A DNA stretch of 63,611 bases, taken from the NCBI GenBank assembly GCA_024641635.1, contig JAHECS010000004.1:29215-92825 (forward strand), given 5' to 3'. Source of the stretch: Actinomycetes bacterium. GTDB taxonomy: Bacteria; Actinomycetota; Actinomycetes; S36-B12. Position 1 is the stretch's first letter. Every line of letters starts with the position of its first letter. A program made the translations under genes and the position numbers. Under the pieces are notes generated by a model, which was given only the letters and a program-made list of their open reading frames with translations, made no database searches and was not told where the DNA came from. Shown one piece after another: positions 35,641-47,387 of this stretch.

Positions 35641-36945
35641 GTGCCGTTGACGCCCGTCATCACCGAGCACTGGGACGACCCGGAGCTCTTCACGATCTCC
35701 GGCTACCGCCGCCACGGCGGGTACCGAGCCCTGGAGTCGGCACTCACCCGCGACCCCGACGCCCTCATCTCCCTGGTCAAGGACTCCGGCCTGCGTGGGC
35801 GCGGCGGCGCCGGCTTCCCGACGGGGCTCAAGTGGAGCTTCGTGCCGCAGAACGACGGCAAGCCGCACTACCTGGTGGTCAACGCCGACGAGTCGGAGCC
35901 GGGGGCGTGCAAGGACATCCCGATCATGCTGGCGAACCCGCACGCGCTGGTCGAGGGCGTCATCATCACGTCGTACGCGATCCGTGCGAAGCATGCCTTC
36001 ATCTACATCCGCGGTGAGGTCCCTGAAGCCATTCGCCGCGTTGCCAACGCCGTGCGCGAGGCGCGCGAGGCGGGGTATCTGGGCACCGACATCCGCGGCA
36101 CCGGCTTCGATCTCGACGTGGTGGTGCACGCAGGCGCGGGCGCCTACATCTGTGGCGAGGAGACGGCCCTCCTGGACTCACTCGAGGGCTTCAGGGGCCA
36201 GCCGAGGCTGAAGCCGCCGTTCCCCGCGGTGGCCGGGCTCTACGCGTCGCCGACCGTCATCAACAACGTCGAGACGATCTGCAACATCCCCTACATCGTC
36301 GACCGCGGGGTCGATTGGTTCCGGCAGTTCGGCACCGAGAAGTCGCCGGGCTTCAAGGTGTTCGCGGTCTCGGGCCACGTCAACCGGCCCGGCATCTACG
36401 AGGCTCCTCTCGGCATCACCATGCGCGAGCTGCTCGATTACGCGGGCGGCATGCGCGATGGCCATCAGGTGAAGTTCTGGCTGCCGGGAGGCTCGTCGGT
36501 CCCGATGCTGACGGCCGATCACCTCGACATCCCGATGACGTACGAGGACATGGCCGCCGCCGGCACCATGCTCGGCACCGGAACCCCGATGATCTTCGAC
36601 GAGACCGTCAGCGTCGTGAAGGCGGTCACCCGCTGGCTCGAGTTCTACAAGCACGAGTCATGCGGCAAGTGCACTCCGTGCCGTGAGGGCACCTACTGGA
36701 TCACCGGGACCCTGGAGAAGTTCGAGCATGGCCATGGGACCGAGCAGGAGGTCGAGACTCTCGTCGAGCTGTGCGGCCAGATCATGGGGCGTTCGTTCTG
36801 CGCCCTCGGTGACGCGGCCGCGACGCCGTATCCCGCCGCGCTGAAGTACTTCCGCGACGAGTTCGTCGCGGCCACGACCACCTCGGCTGACGACCAGTTC
36901 GATCCGGTGGCGTCCTACGTGTTTGCGGGAGCGGTTGCGCGATGA
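35641..36945 (+). CDS. nuoF: NADH-quinone oxidoreductase subunit F
   Basis: The 434-residue flavoprotein that takes hydride from NADH with FMN and passes electrons to cluster N3. Visible are the [16 protein letters not shown] nucleotide loop, the FMN-binding [14 protein letters not shown] stretch, and the 4Fe-4S motif [13 protein letters not shown] with the fourth Cys in SFCALGD. GTG start 3 bases after nuoE. Confidence 0.96.
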   Translation: MPLTPVITEHWDDPELFTISGYRRHGGYRALESALTRDPDALISLVKDSGLRGRGGAGFPTGLKWSFVPQNDGKPHYLVVNADESEPGACKDIPIMLANPHALVEGVIITSYAIRAKHAFIYIRGEVPEAIRRVANAVREAREAGYLGTDIRGTGFDLDVVVHAGAGAYICGEETALLDSLEGFRGQPRLKPPFPAVAGLYASPTVINNVETICNIPYIVDRGVDWFRQFGTEKSPGFKVFAVSGHVNRPGIYEAPLGITMRELLDYAGGMRDGHQVKFWLPGGSSVPMLTADHLDIPMTYEDMAAAGTMLGTGTPMIFDETVSVVKAVTRWLEFYKHESCGKCTPCREGTYWITGTLEKFEHGHGTEQEVETLVELCGQIMGRSFCALGDAAATPYPAALKYFRDEFVAATTTSADDQFDPVASYVFAGAVAR

Positions 36946-39353
36946 CGGTCACGAACAATGCCCCCTCGGGCCCGAGCCCTGACGTCGCTGGAGCAGGGAC
37001 CGATGTCGAGGTCGCCGTCGACCTCATCACGGTGGTCGTCGACGGCGTCGAGATGAGGGTGCCGAAGGGCACTCTCGCCATCCGGGCCGCCGAGCAGCTC
37101 GGCATCGAGGTGCCGCGGTTCTGCGACCACCCGCTGCTGGACCCGGTCGCCGCCTGCCGCGCCTGCCTGATCGAGGTCGAGGGCATGCCCAAGCCGCAGC
37201 CGGCCTGCGCACAGGTGCTCAGCGACGGCATGGAGGTCCGCACGCAGTACTCCTCCGAGGTCGCGCGGGTGGCGCAGGAGGGGGTCATGGAGTTCCTGCT
37301 CCTGAACCATCCCCTGGACTGCCCGGTGTGCGACAAGGGCGGCGAATGCCCGCTGCAGAACCAGGCGATGTCCGTCGGTCGTCCGGAGAGCCGGTTCACC
37401 GGCGCCAAGCGCGAGTTCGAGAAGCCCATCAACGTCAGTGCGCAGGTGCTCCTGGACCGCGAGCGATGCGTCTCGTGCGCCCGCTGCACGCGGTTCGCCG
37501 AGCAGATCGCGGGGGACCCCATGATCGAGCTGCTCGAGCGCGGTGCCAAGCAGCAGGTCGGGACCGCGGCGGACGAGCCCTTCGACTCGTACTTCTCGGG
37601 GAACACCGTCCAGATCTGCCCGGTGGGCGCCCTCACCAGCGCGTCGTACCGGTTCCGCTCCCGGCCGTTCGACCTGGTGTCCGTGCCCACGGCCTGCGAG
37701 CACTGTGCCTCGGGCTGCTCCCTGCGAACCGACTACCGTCGCGGCGTCGTGACTCGGCGGCTGGCGTGGGACGACCCTGACGTCAACGAGGAGTGGAACT
37801 GCGACAAGGGCCGATTCGCGTTCGCCTACCTCAACCAGGGCCGGATCGAGTCGCCGATGATCCGTGAGCACGGAAGCCTGCGCGTCGCGTCCTGGCCGGA
37901 GGCCATCGATGCCGCAGCCCGTGGACTCGCCACGGCCCGAGGCAGCGTGGGCGTCCTCGTGGGCGGTCGCAGCACGGTGGAGGACGCGTACGCGTACTCG
38001 CGCTTCGCCCGGACCGCGCTCGCGACGGACCACATCGACTTCCGTGCGCGCCAGGGCTCGGCAGAGGAAGCTGCGTTCCTCTCGTCGAAGGTCGCAGGCG
38101 CACCCGTCAGCGCGGCCTATGACGACCTCGAGTCCGCGCCCGCCGTCCTCCTCGTGTCCCTCGAGCCCGAGGACGAGTCGCCGATCGTCTTCCTGCGCCT
38201 GCGCAAGGCGGCGCGCGCCGGCACCCAGGTGCTCTCCGTCGGAGCCACGGCGACGAGGAGCCTGGGCAAGATGTCCGGCCGTCTCGTGTCCGCCCGGCCC
38301 GGCGACGAGGCCAACGCCCTGCGCTCCCTCGACGACGAGACCCGCGCGCTGCTGGGGCAGCCGGGCGCCGTGATCCTGGTGGGCGAGCGCATCGCGGGCT
38401 CCGTCGGGGCCGCCTCCGCGGTCCTCGAGCTCGCGCGCGAGACGGGGGCCGCCCTTGCCTGGGTGCCCCGGCGATCCGGGGAGCGCGGCGCGCTCGACGC
38501 CGGAGCGCTGGCGGGGCTGCTCCCCGGCGGCCGGCCGCTGACGGACGAGCAGGCGCGCCGCGACGTGGCGGCGGCCTGGGGTGTCGAGGCGGCGGACCTG
38601 CCTTCCGAGCCGGGCCTCATCGGCGCCGACCTCCTCGAGGCGGCCCGCGACGGCCGGCTCTCCGCGTTGGTCGTGGGCGGCGTCGAGCTGGCGGACTTCG
38701 CCGATCCCGGACTGGCCGTGGCCGCGGTCGAGAACGCGGACTTCGTGGTCTCCCTCGAGAACCACCACTCCGCCGTGACCGAGCTGGCCGATGTCGTCCT
38801 CCCCGTGGCGGTCGTGACGGAGAAGTCCGGGACATTCGTCAACTGGGAGGGCAGGCCGCGACCGTTCGGCCAGGTCTTCCGCGACGCACTGACCATGTCC
38901 GATGCCCGCGTGCTCGCCATGGTGGCCGAGGCCATGGGCTCATCCCTTCCGGCCGATGTCGCCTCGATCCGCAAGGAGATGGGCGCACTCGGACCCTGGA
39001 CCGGTGCTCGGACGCCGGCCCCCGACACCGCGCCGGGAGCGTCCGCTGACGGTGTCGTCATCGCGTCATGGCGGCAGCTGCTCGACTCCGGCCTCATGCA
39101 GGAGGGCGAGCCGCATCTTGCCGCGACTGCTCGCCCCACGGTCGCCATCGTCAGTGCCTCGATGGCGGCGGCGCTGGGAGAGACCGTGACGATCAGCGGC
39201 CCCGCTGGTTCGGTGACCCTGCCCGTCGTCACGGGCGACGTGCTCGACCGCGTCGTATGGGTGCCGACCAATTCGCCGGGCTGCCACATCCATGCCGACC
39301 TCGGTGCCGTCCCCGGCACCCCGGTCCAGCTGTCCGCGGGAGGTGCGGCATGA
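36942..39353 (+). CDS. nuoG: NADH-quinone oxidoreductase subunit G
   Basis: An 803-residue subunit of the electron-input arm. N-terminal ligands for 2Fe-2S N1b (FCDHPLL, CRAC), His-coordinated N5 ([14 protein letters not shown]) and N4 ([14 protein letters not shown]) are present. The extra cluster N7 ligands are also intact (CEHCASGC and EWNCDKGRF), as in other bacterial NuoG of menaquinone users. The C-terminal molybdopterin-oxidoreductase-like part has no cofactor role. ATG overlaps nuoF by 4 bases. Confidence 0.95.
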   Translation: MTVTNNAPSGPSPDVAGAGTDVEVAVDLITVVVDGVEMRVPKGTLAIRAAEQLGIEVPRFCDHPLLDPVAACRACLIEVEGMPKPQPACAQVLSDGMEVRTQYSSEVARVAQEGVMEFLLLNHPLDCPVCDKGGECPLQNQAMSVGRPESRFTGAKREFEKPINVSAQVLLDRERCVSCARCTRFAEQIAGDPMIELLERGAKQQVGTAADEPFDSYFSGNTVQICPVGALTSASYRFRSRPFDLVSVPTACEHCASGCSLRTDYRRGVVTRRLAWDDPDVNEEWNCDKGRFAFAYLNQGRIESPMIREHGSLRVASWPEAIDAAARGLATARGSVGVLVGGRSTVEDAYAYSRFARTALATDHIDFRARQGSAEEAAFLSSKVAGAPVSAAYDDLESAPAVLLVSLEPEDESPIVFLRLRKAARAGTQVLSVGATATRSLGKMSGRLVSARPGDEANALRSLDDETRALLGQPGAVILVGERIAGSVGAASAVLELARETGAALAWVPRRSGERGALDAGALAGLLPGGRPLTDEQARRDVAAAWGVEAADLPSEPGLIGADLLEAARDGRLSALVVGGVELADFADPGLAVAAVENADFVVSLENHHSAVTELADVVLPVAVVTEKSGTFVNWEGRPRPFGQVFRDALTMSDARVLAMVAEAMGSSLPADVASIRKEMGALGPWTGARTPAPDTAPGASADGVVIASWRQLLDSGLMQEGEPHLAATARPTVAIVSASMAAALGETVTISGPAGSVTLPVVTGDVLDRVVWVPTNSPGCHIHADLGAVPGTPVQLSAGGAA

Positions 39354-40687
39354 CAGGCTCGCAGTTCGGCCTCTTCGGGACGGACCCGTGGTGGCTCGTG
39401 ATCCTGAAGGTCGTCGCGATCTTCGTGATGCTCGTGCTGATCACCTTGTTCACCATCTGGTGGGAACGTCGCGTGGTCTCCCGCATGCAGCATCGCATCG
39501 GCCCGAACCGCACGGGCCCCTTCGGTCTCCTGCAGTCCCTCATGGACGGCATCAAGCTGGCGCTGAAGGAGGAGATCATCCCCAAGACCGCGCATATGGC
39601 GGTCTACTGGCTCGCGCCCGTGATCTCGGCCACGATGGCCTTCCTCGCGTTCGCCGTCATCCCCTTCGGGCCGACGGTGTCCATCTTCGGGGTCGAGACG
39701 CCGCTGCAGCTCACCGACTTCCCGGTGTCGGTCCTCTACGTGCTGGCCATCGCGTCGATCGGCATCTACGGCATCGTGCTGGGCGGCTGGGCCTCAGGGT
39801 CGACCTACCCGCTGCTCGGCGGACTGCGCTCGAGTGCGCAGATGATCTCCTACGAGATCGCCATGGGGCTGTCCTTCGTCGCGGTGTTCCTCTATGCCGG
39901 GTCCATGTCCACCTCGCAGATCGTCGCCGAGCAGGAGACCGTGTGGTTCGCGGTCATCCTGCTGCCGTCGTTCCTCATCTACTGCACCGCGATGGTCGGT
40001 GAGACCAACCGGGCGCCGTTCGACCTTCCGGAGGCCGAGGGCGAGCTCGTGGGCGGGTTCCACACGGAGTACTCCTCGCTGAAGTTCGCGCTCTTCTTCC
40101 TGGCGGAGTACATCAACATGGTCACGGTGTCCGCGATGGCCACGACGCTGTTCCTCGGTGGCTGGAGAGCGCCGTGGCCGTTGTCCCTCTGGGCCGGCGC
40201 CAACGAGGGCTGGTGGCCGATGCTGTGGTGGCTGGTCAAGGTCCAGATCTTCATCTTCGTGTTCATCTGGCTGCGCGGGACCCTGCCGCGCATGCGCTAC
40301 GACCAGTTCATGAAGTTCGGCTGGAAGGTGCTCATCCCCGTCTCGATCGTGTGGATCATGATCGTCTCGGTGGCGCGCCTGCTGCGGAACGAGGGGTCCT
40401 TCTCGGCGACCGAGATCCTGGTCGCCGGCGCCGCGCTCATCGTGCTGCTGCTCGCCGTGTCGTGGGTCGCCCAGTCCCGTCAGGACCGGCGCGACCGGAA
40501 ACTGGCCGACGCGGAGGCTGCGGCCCAGGCACGTGGGTTCGACCCGATGGCGGGCAGCTACCCGGTTCCGCCCCTGCCCGGCCAGACGTTCACGTACACC
40601 TCGCGCCGGGCGATGGCCCAGGGCACGACGATCGTGCAGGACCCGGCCGCCGAGGTGGCCGACGACGGGAGGGACAGCAATGCCTGA
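39350..40687 (+). CDS. nuoH: NADH-quinone oxidoreductase subunit H
   Basis: A 445-residue membrane subunit with about nine helices linking quinone site and proton path. The conserved [19 protein letters not shown] loop and the acidic [20 protein letters not shown] loop are intact. A polar C-terminal extension of about 65 residues follows the last helix. The ATG overlaps nuoG by 4 bases. Confidence 0.96.
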   Translation: MTGSQFGLFGTDPWWLVILKVVAIFVMLVLITLFTIWWERRVVSRMQHRIGPNRTGPFGLLQSLMDGIKLALKEEIIPKTAHMAVYWLAPVISATMAFLAFAVIPFGPTVSIFGVETPLQLTDFPVSVLYVLAIASIGIYGIVLGGWASGSTYPLLGGLRSSAQMISYEIAMGLSFVAVFLYAGSMSTSQIVAEQETVWFAVILLPSFLIYCTAMVGETNRAPFDLPEAEGELVGGFHTEYSSLKFALFFLAEYINMVTVSAMATTLFLGGWRAPWPLSLWAGANEGWWPMLWWLVKVQIFIFVFIWLRGTLPRMRYDQFMKFGWKVLIPVSIVWIMIVSVARLLRNEGSFSATEILVAGAALIVLLLAVSWVAQSRQDRRDRKLADAEAAAQARGFDPMAGSYPVPPLPGQTFTYTSRRAMAQGTTIVQDPAAEVADDGRDSNA

Positions 40688-41240
40688 GCTGCCACAGGCC
40701 GTGCGCGGCTTCGGGGTGACCTTCCTGACGATGTTCAAGAAGGTGGTCACCGAGCAGTACCCGGAGCAGAAGGTGCCGCCCAAGCCGCGGTTCCACGGGC
40801 GGCATCAGCTGAACCGCTGGGCCGACGGGCTGGAGAAGTGCGTGGGCTGCGAGCTCTGCGCCTGGGCCTGTCCCGCGGACGCCATCTTCGTCGAGGGTGC
40901 GGACAACAGCGACCAGGAGCGGTTCTCGCCCGGCGAGCGCTACGGCCGCGTGTACCAGATCAACTACCTGCGCTGCATCTTCTGCGGGCTCTGCATCGAG
41001 GCGTGTCCGACGCGGGCACTGACGATGACCAACGAGTACGAGCTCGCCGACGACAGTCGCGCCAAGCTCATCTACGAGAAGAAGGACCTGCTCGCCCCCC
41101 TGCTTCCCGGCATGGTGGCGCCACCTCACGAGATGGTCCCCGGCACGACCGAGCGTGACTACTACGCCAACACGGTCAAGGGTGCTTCGCCCGAGCAGGT
41201 CACGACGAGCCCGGCCGAGGCCGAGGAGGTGGCCTCATGA
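40680..41240 (+). CDS. nuoI: NADH-quinone oxidoreductase subunit I
   Basis: A 186-residue ferredoxin-like subunit holding 4Fe-4S clusters N6a and N6b. The motifs are [12 protein letters not shown] and [13 protein letters not shown]-terminal amphipathic region and an acidic C-terminal tail flank the core. The ATG overlaps nuoH by 8 bases. Confidence 0.95.
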   Translation: MPELPQAVRGFGVTFLTMFKKVVTEQYPEQKVPPKPRFHGRHQLNRWADGLEKCVGCELCAWACPADAIFVEGADNSDQERFSPGERYGRVYQINYLRCIFCGLCIEACPTRALTMTNEYELADDSRAKLIYEKKDLLAPLLPGMVAPPHEMVPGTTERDYYANTVKGASPEQVTTSPAEAEEVAS

Positions 41241-42022
41241 CGGACACCGTCACTGACGTCAACACCGGCGAGCAGGTGGTCTTCTGGGTCTGCGCGATCC
41301 TCGCCGTCGCAGGCGCTCTGGGCATGGTGCTCTCGCGCAAGGCCGTGCACAGTGCACTGTGGGTTGCCCTCACGATGATCAACCTGGCCATCCTCTACAT
41401 CGCCAACTCCGCGCCGTTCCTCGGGATGGTGCAGGTCATCGTCTACACCGGCGCGGTGATGATGCTGTTCCTGTTCGTGCTCATGGTGGTCGGTGTCGAC
41501 GCGTCCGACTCCCTCATCGAGACGATCAAGGGGCAGCGGCTCGCGGCGATCCTGCTCGGGCTCGGGCTCGGCATCCTCCTGGTCTGGGGCATCGGCAGCG
41601 GCCTGGTCGCGTCCCCCACGGTCGGCCTCGACGCCGCCAACGATGCATACGGCGGCAACGTCGAGGGCATCGCGAACCTGATCTTCACGCGCTACCTGCT
41701 CGTCTTCGAACTGACGTCCGCGCTCCTCATCACCGCCGCCATGGGCGCCATGGTCCTCTCCCACCGGGACCGCTGGAAGGAGGTCGCGTCGCAACGCGAC
41801 CTGTCGATCGCGCGCTTCCGCAGCGGCGTCCACCCGGGGAACCTGCCCAACCCCGGCGTGTACGCACGGCACAACGCGGTCGACACGCCGGCGATCCTTC
41901 CCGATGGCGGAACCAGCGATCTCAGCGTTCCCCAGCCGGTGCGCGCCCGCGGTGACGAGCGAACACTCGACCAGGTCGACATCGACGAGGTCCGGCAGAT
42001 CACGGAGGGGAGCGGCGAATGA
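41237..42022 (+). CDS. nuoJ: NADH-quinone oxidoreductase subunit J
   Basis: A 261-residue membrane subunit with five helices in the first 175 residues, including the pi-bulge helix segment [18 protein letters not shown]. The remaining 85 residues are a polar cytosolic tail typical of actinobacterial NuoJ. The ATG overlaps the nuoI stop, and its stop overlaps nuoK. Confidence 0.94.
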   Translation: MTDTVTDVNTGEQVVFWVCAILAVAGALGMVLSRKAVHSALWVALTMINLAILYIANSAPFLGMVQVIVYTGAVMMLFLFVLMVVGVDASDSLIETIKGQRLAAILLGLGLGILLVWGIGSGLVASPTVGLDAANDAYGGNVEGIANLIFTRYLLVFELTSALLITAAMGAMVLSHRDRWKEVASQRDLSIARFRSGVHPGNLPNPGVYARHNAVDTPAILPDGGTSDLSVPQPVRARGDERTLDQVDIDEVRQITEGSGE

Positions 42023-42318
42023 ACCCGTCCAGCTACGTGGTCCTCTCCGCGTTGCTCTTCAGCATCGGCGCGATCGGCGTGCTCGTCAGGCGCAACGCGA
42101 TCGTGGTGTTCATGTCGGTCGAGCTCATGCTCAACGCGGCCAACCTCGCGTTCGTGTCGTTCGCTCGCATGAACGGCAACCTCGACGGCCAGGTCGTGGC
42201 CTTCTTCGTCATGGTGGTGGCTGCCGCTGAGGTGGTCGTCGGCCTGGCGATCATCGTCACGATCTTCCGAACGCGACGGTCGGCATCGATCGACGAACCC
42301 AACCTCCTCAAGTACTGA
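42019..42318 (+). CDS. nuoK: NADH-quinone oxidoreductase subunit K
   Basis: A 99-residue, three-helix subunit related to MrpC. The two key membrane glutamates are in [13 protein letters not shown] and in [12 protein letters not shown]. Overlaps nuoJ by 4 bases. A 43-base gap follows before nuoL, the longest inside the second half of the operon. Confidence 0.95.
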   Translation: MNPSSYVVLSALLFSIGAIGVLVRRNAIVVFMSVELMLNAANLAFVSFARMNGNLDGQVVAFFVMVVAAAEVVVGLAIIVTIFRTRRSASIDEPNLLKY

Positions 42319-42361
42319 CCACAGACGACTCTCGGGAAACGACGATGGATAGGACCGCACC

Positions 42362-44257
42362 GTGACAGAGCTCATGCCCGCAGAGGGGGTGTTCTCCCTC
42401 ATCTGGCTGCTGATCGCCCTGCCGCTCGCCGGCGCGGCCGTCCTGCTCGTCGGCGGCCGCCGCACGAATGCGTGGGGCCCGCTCCTGGGCGTCCTCACCG
42501 TCAGCGCGTCGGCCGTCCTCGGCATCGTGATGCTCCTTCAGATGATGCAGAACTCGCCGGAGCAGCGGACGTTCGACCAGACGCTCTTCTCGTGGGTCTT
42601 CGTCGGGGGCTTCCAGGCTGACATGGCCTTCCAGCTCGATCAGCTGTCGATGGTCTTCGTCCTCCTCATCACGATCGTGGGTGCGCTCATCCACGTGTAC
42701 TCGCTGGGGTACATGTCGCATGACCGCGACAAGCGGAAGTTCTTCGGGTACCTCAACCTGTTCGTCGCCGCCATGCTCATCCTCGTCCTGGCGAACAACT
42801 ACCTCCTGCTCTATGTCGGCTGGGAGGGGGTCGGCCTCGCCAGCTACCTGCTCATCGGCTTCTGGCAGCACAAGCCCTCTGCCGCTGCAGCGGCGAAGAA
42901 GGCCTTCGTGATCAACCGCATCGGCGATGTGGGCATGAGCCTCGCGATCATGCTCATGTTCGTGACGTTCGGCACCGTCAGCTTCCAGGGGGTCTTCGGG
43001 GTTGCCGACCAGGCGAGCGAGGGCACCCTCAACGCCATCGGCCTCCTCCTGCTGCTGGCGGCCTGTGGCAAGTCGGCACAGTTCCCGCTCCAGGCGTGGC
43101 TGCTCGACGCCATGGAGGGCCCGACTCCCGTGTCGGCGCTCATCCACGCGGCCACGATGGTGACGGCGGGTGTCTACCTCATCGCCCGCAGCAATGCGAT
43201 CTTCGACGTCGCCACGGTCGCGGCCACCACGGTGGTCGTCGTGGGTGTCGTCACCGTGTTCATCGGCGCCATCATCGGTTCGGCCAAGGACGACATCAAG
43301 AAGTCGCTGGCCGGCTCCACGATGAGCCAGATCGGCTACATGATCGCGGCGGCCGGGCTCGGCCCCATCGGCTACGTCTTCGCCATCTTCCACCTGCTCA
43401 CCCACGGCGTGTTCAAGGCCGGGCTGTTCCTCGGCGCCGGGTCGGTCATGCACGGGATGAACGACAACGTGGACATGCGCCGCTACGGCGCCCTGCGCAA
43501 GGTCATGATCGTCACGTACGTGACGTTCGCAGCAGGGTGGCTGTCCATCATGGGCATCCCTCCGTTCTCCGGCTTCTTCTCGAAGGACGAGATCATCCAC
43601 GCGGCGTTCGAGCAGAGCGTGCTCACCGGAGTCCTGCTGATCATCGGCGCGGGCGTCACGGGCTTCTACATGACCCGGATGTTCATCATGACCTTCCTCG
43701 GGAAGGCCCGATGGGAGGACGACGTCCATCCGCACGAGTCGCCGAAGGTGATGACGGTGCCACTCGTCCTCCTTGCCATCGGTTCCCTCTTCCTCGGCAT
43801 GGCCCTGCTGTACTGGGGCAACATCGAGACCTGGCTGGAGCCCGTCGTGGGCTATGAGGCCGGCGAGTCGCCGATCTCGACGACCGCGTCGATCGCACTC
43901 AGTCTCCTGGCAGTCGGACTCGGCGTGCTGGTGGCCTACCTCATGTACCAGCGTCGCGCGGTGCCGATCGAGGCGCCGCACGGCTCCTGGCTCACCCGCG
44001 CCGCCCGAAACGAGCTGTACGGCAACGAGGTGAACGACGTGCTCGTCGTCCAGCCGACCTACTACACGTCCCGCTGGCTCGTGTGGTTCGACAACAAGGG
44101 GGTCGACGGCTTCGTGAACGGGAGTGCCGCGTTCGTTGGTGGGCTCTCCGGTCGCATGCGTCGTTACCAGACGGGCTTCGCACGTTCGTACGCGTTGTCG
44201 ATGGTGGGTGGCGCCGTCTTGGTCGTCCTCGCCCTGGTGTTGGTGAGGGCGTCGTGA
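42362..44257 (+). CDS. nuoL: NADH-quinone oxidoreductase subunit L
   Basis: The 631-residue distal antiporter-like, proton-pumping subunit. The TM5 glutamate ([15 protein letters not shown]), TM7 lysine region ([32 protein letters not shown]) and the broken TM12 lysine segment are present, followed by the long lateral helix and last helix. GTG start with an AGGA site about 8 bases upstream. Confidence 0.95.
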   Translation: MTELMPAEGVFSLIWLLIALPLAGAAVLLVGGRRTNAWGPLLGVLTVSASAVLGIVMLLQMMQNSPEQRTFDQTLFSWVFVGGFQADMAFQLDQLSMVFVLLITIVGALIHVYSLGYMSHDRDKRKFFGYLNLFVAAMLILVLANNYLLLYVGWEGVGLASYLLIGFWQHKPSAAAAAKKAFVINRIGDVGMSLAIMLMFVTFGTVSFQGVFGVADQASEGTLNAIGLLLLLAACGKSAQFPLQAWLLDAMEGPTPVSALIHAATMVTAGVYLIARSNAIFDVATVAATTVVVVGVVTVFIGAIIGSAKDDIKKSLAGSTMSQIGYMIAAAGLGPIGYVFAIFHLLTHGVFKAGLFLGAGSVMHGMNDNVDMRRYGALRKVMIVTYVTFAAGWLSIMGIPPFSGFFSKDEIIHAAFEQSVLTGVLLIIGAGVTGFYMTRMFIMTFLGKARWEDDVHPHESPKVMTVPLVLLAIGSLFLGMALLYWGNIETWLEPVVGYEAGESPISTTASIALSLLAVGLGVLVAYLMYQRRAVPIEAPHGSWLTRAARNELYGNEVNDVLVVQPTYYTSRWLVWFDNKGVDGFVNGSAAFVGGLSGRMRRYQTGFARSYALSMVGGAVLVVLALVLVRAS

Positions 44258-45807
44258 ACTTTCCCTGGCTGACCACGCTCATGGTGGTGCCGCTCGTCGG
44301 CAGCATCGTCGTGGCACTCCTCCCGAAGGGTCGGGACCTCCTCGCCAAGCAGGTCGCGCTCGTGGTCTCGCTGGCAACTCTGGTCATCACCGTGCTGATG
44401 GCGACACAGTTCCAGGGGGACTCCGCCGAGCCGTTCCAGTTCGTCGAGTCGCATCCGTGGATACCGGCCTTCGGCATCTCCTACTCGGTGGGCGTCGATG
44501 GGATCGCGCTGGTCCTCGTGGCACTCGCCGCGACCCTCGTCCCCGTGGTCGTTCTCGCCGGCTGGCACGACGTCGACGAGTCCAGCCGAGGATCGGTGAA
44601 GGGCTACTTCGCGCTGATCCTCGTGCTCGAGACCCTGATGATCGGTGTCTTCTCGGCGCTGGACGTGTTCCTGTTCTACGTCTTCTTCGAGGTCATGCTG
44701 ATCCCGGTCTACTTCATGATCGGGCGCTTCGGCGGCATCCAGCGTTCCTACGCCGCAGTGAAGTTCCTGCTGTACAGCCTCGTCGGCGGCCTCTTCATGC
44801 TGGCCTCGCTGATCGGCCTCTACGTGGTGTCCGCCCAGATGACGGGCACGGGGACATTCGACTTCGTCAGCCTCGCTGGTCTGGACATCGACCCGGACGT
44901 GCAGAAGCTGCTGTTCCTCGGGTTCTTCTTCGCCTTCGCGGTGAAGGCCCCGCTCTGGCCGTTCCACACCTGGCTGCCGGACGCGGCCGCGGAGTCGAAG
45001 CCGGGTACCTCCGTGCTGCTGATCGGCGTGCTCGACAAGGTCGGCACGTTCGGCATGATCCGGTACTGCCTTCCGATCTTCCCGGCGGCGTCCGACTTCT
45101 ACGCTCCGGTCGTCATCGGGATGGCGCTGGTCGGCATCTTCTACGGGGCGTTCGTGGCCCTGAGCCAGAACGACATGAAGCGACTGTTCGCGTATTCGTC
45201 GATGTCGCACTTCGGCTTCATCACCCTCGGCATCTTCGTCTTCACCAGCCAGGGCCAGACAGGATCCGTCGTCTACATGGTCGCCCACGGACTGTCGACG
45301 GCGGCACTGTTCCTCACCGCCGGCTTCCTGATGGACCGGTACCGCGGTTCGAGCCTGATCTCGGACTACGAGGGCGTCAACAAGGCCGCCCCCGTCCTCG
45401 CGGGCTTCTTCCTCGTCGCGGCTCTCTCGTCGCTCGCCCTCCCGGGCCTGGTCTCCTTCGTCGGGGAGTTCCTCGTGCTCCTTGGCTCCTTCGAGCGGTA
45501 CGTGTGGGTCGGTGCGCTGGCCACGGTGGGCATCGTCATCACGGCTGCGTACGTGCTGCGGCTCTACCAGCGATCCATGACGGGTCCCCTCAAGCCCGAG
45601 CTCGAGGGCATGGGCGACCTGCGCGGTCGTGAGGTGACCGCGCTGGTGCCGATCGCGCTGCTGACGATCGTCCTGGGCGTCTTCCCGGCGCCGTTGCTCA
45701 ACGTCATCAACCCGGCGGTCGACAGGGTCATGACGAGCGTCGGTGCGACCGATCCTGCCCCGACGGTCCAATCAGCCGGCCTGTCCACGGAAGGAGCCGA
45801 CCAGTGA
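44254..45807 (+). CDS. nuoM: NADH-quinone oxidoreductase subunit M
   Basis: A 517-residue antiporter-like, proton-pumping subunit. The TM5 glutamate is in [14 protein letters not shown], and the TM7 region reads [27 protein letters not shown]. The GTG overlaps the nuoL stop by 4 bases, and its own stop overlaps nuoN. Confidence 0.95.
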   Translation: MNFPWLTTLMVVPLVGSIVVALLPKGRDLLAKQVALVVSLATLVITVLMATQFQGDSAEPFQFVESHPWIPAFGISYSVGVDGIALVLVALAATLVPVVVLAGWHDVDESSRGSVKGYFALILVLETLMIGVFSALDVFLFYVFFEVMLIPVYFMIGRFGGIQRSYAAVKFLLYSLVGGLFMLASLIGLYVVSAQMTGTGTFDFVSLAGLDIDPDVQKLLFLGFFFAFAVKAPLWPFHTWLPDAAAESKPGTSVLLIGVLDKVGTFGMIRYCLPIFPAASDFYAPVVIGMALVGIFYGAFVALSQNDMKRLFAYSSMSHFGFITLGIFVFTSQGQTGSVVYMVAHGLSTAALFLTAGFLMDRYRGSSLISDYEGVNKAAPVLAGFFLVAALSSLALPGLVSFVGEFLVLLGSFERYVWVGALATVGIVITAAYVLRLYQRSMTGPLKPELEGMGDLRGREVTALVPIALLTIVLGVFPAPLLNVINPAVDRVMTSVGATDPAPTVQSAGLSTEGADQ

Positions 45808-47375
45808 GCCCGCTCCTGGCGTCGGTCGGCGCGGAGACCGAGACGGCCTTCACCATGCCGTCCATCAACTACTACGCGATCGCGCCGATCCTCATCCTGT
45901 TCGGCGCGGCCGTCGTGTCCGTTCTCGTCGAGGCCTTCGTGCCCCAGCGTGGCCGGCGCCCTGTGCAGCTGGTCATCGTGGTGGGGTCGATCGTCGCAGC
46001 GCTGGCGGTCACCATCGACCTGCGCGGCACCCGCCTCGTCACGGGAGAGGGCGCGATCGCCGTCGATGGCCCCACCCTGCTGATGTGGGGGGCCCTGCTG
46101 GTGATCGGGCTCCTGGGCGCCCTGCTGATGGCCGAGCGATCGATCGATCCGCTGGGTGACGCCTTCGCGCCGCGGGCATCTGCCCTGCCCGGCTCGGAGG
46201 ACGAGCAGGAGTTCACCCGCCGCGGCTTCCTCCAGACCGAGGTCTGGCCGTTCCTCCTGTTCGCGCTCACGGGCATGCTCGTGTTCGTCGCGTCGAACGA
46301 CCTGCTCGTGATGTTCGTGGCCCTCGAGGTCATGTCGCTGCCGCTCTACCTGCTGGCCGGCATGGCGCGTCGTCGCCGGCTGCTGTCCCAGGAGGCGGCC
46401 CTCAAGTACTTCCTGCTGGGTGCCTTCTCGTCGGCGTTCTTCCTCTACGGGGCCGCGATGCTCTACGGCTTCAGCGGGTCCGTCAGCCTCGTCGCGATCT
46501 CGGACACCCTGTCAGCCAAGACGGGCGAGGGATCCCTCGTCGCGATCGGCATCGCCCTGCTCATGGTGGGCCTGCTGTTCAAGGTGGCGGCGGTGCCGTT
46601 CCACCAGTGGACTCCGGACGTCTACCAGGGCGCCCCGACCCCGGTCACCGGCTTCATGGCGGCCACCGTCAAGATCGCCGCGTTCGGTGCGCTCCTGCGG
46701 GTCCTGTACGTGTCCCTCGGCGGGCTGCGCTGGGACTGGGAGCCGATGCTGTGGATCATCGCCGCACTGACGATGCTGGTCGGATCGGTCGTCGCGATCA
46801 CGCAGACCGACATCAAGCGGATGCTCGCGTACTCGTCCATCGCCCAGGCGGGCTTCATCCTCGTCGGCGTGGTCGCGGCGTCGCCCCAGGGCCTGGCGAG
46901 CGCGCTGTTCTACCTCGTGGCCTACGCCTTCACGACCATCGGCACCTTCGCCGTGATCACGATGGTGCGCGACGCATCCGGCGAGGCGACCCATCTGTCC
47001 AAGTGGGCCGGGCTAGGCAAGAAGTCCCCGGTCGTGGCGGCCGTGTTCTCCCTGTTCATGCTGTCGCTGGCCGGTATCCCGCTGACCAGCGGCTTCGTCG
47101 GCAAGTTCGGCGTCTTCGCGGCCGCGATCGACAGCGGTAACACGTGGCTGGTCATCGTCGGCGTCGTCGCGAGCGTCATCGCCGCGTTCTTCTACGTTCG
47201 CGTGATCGTTCTCATGTACTTCTCCGATCCGACGCCCGACACCGCTTCGGTTGTCATCCCGTCGGCCTTCACGACGATCGCGCTCACCGCCTCAGCGGTG
47301 ATGACCATCGCTCTGGGTGTCTTCCCCCAGTGGCTGCTGGACATCATCACTCAGGCGGGCGTGTTCATTCGGTAG
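45804..47375 (+). CDS. nuoN: NADH-quinone oxidoreductase subunit N
   Basis: A 523-residue antiporter-like subunit, last gene of the nuo operon. The TM5 glutamate is in VALEVMSLPLYLLAGM and the TM7/8 region in KVAAVPFHQWTPDVYQGAPTPVTGFMA. GTG overlaps nuoM by 4 bases. Its stop lies directly before the -10 box of the prenyl synthase gene. With this gene the operon has all 14 subunits, one copy each of the three pumping subunits. Confidence 0.95.
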   Translation: MSPLLASVGAETETAFTMPSINYYAIAPILILFGAAVVSVLVEAFVPQRGRRPVQLVIVVGSIVAALAVTIDLRGTRLVTGEGAIAVDGPTLLMWGALLVIGLLGALLMAERSIDPLGDAFAPRASALPGSEDEQEFTRRGFLQTEVWPFLLFALTGMLVFVASNDLLVMFVALEVMSLPLYLLAGMARRRRLLSQEAALKYFLLGAFSSAFFLYGAAMLYGFSGSVSLVAISDTLSAKTGEGSLVAIGIALLMVGLLFKVAAVPFHQWTPDVYQGAPTPVTGFMAATVKIAAFGALLRVLYVSLGGLRWDWEPMLWIIAALTMLVGSVVAITQTDIKRMLAYSSIAQAGFILVGVVAASPQGLASALFYLVAYAFTTIGTFAVITMVRDASGEATHLSKWAGLGKKSPVVAAVFSLFMLSLAGIPLTSGFVGKFGVFAAAIDSGNTWLVIVGVVASVIAAFFYVRVIVLMYFSDPTPDTASVVIPSAFTTIALTASAVMTIALGVFPQWLLDIITQAGVFIR

Positions 47376-47381
47376 TACGTT
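47376..47381 (+). promoter_or_regulatory. -10 box (TACGTT) for leaderless start at 47388
   Basis: TACGTT begins on the base after the nuoN stop and ends 6 bases before the ATG of the polyprenyl synthase. It lets the gene be expressed independently of the Rex-controlled nuo operon. Confidence 0.55.
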
Positions 47382-47387
47382 GCTGGG

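Noticed and set aside
41162-45771. Long minus-strand open frames opposite nuoJ-nuoM
   Set aside because: They are His/Asp/Glu/Arg-rich mirror translations of membrane-protein codons; no start signals or known domains.
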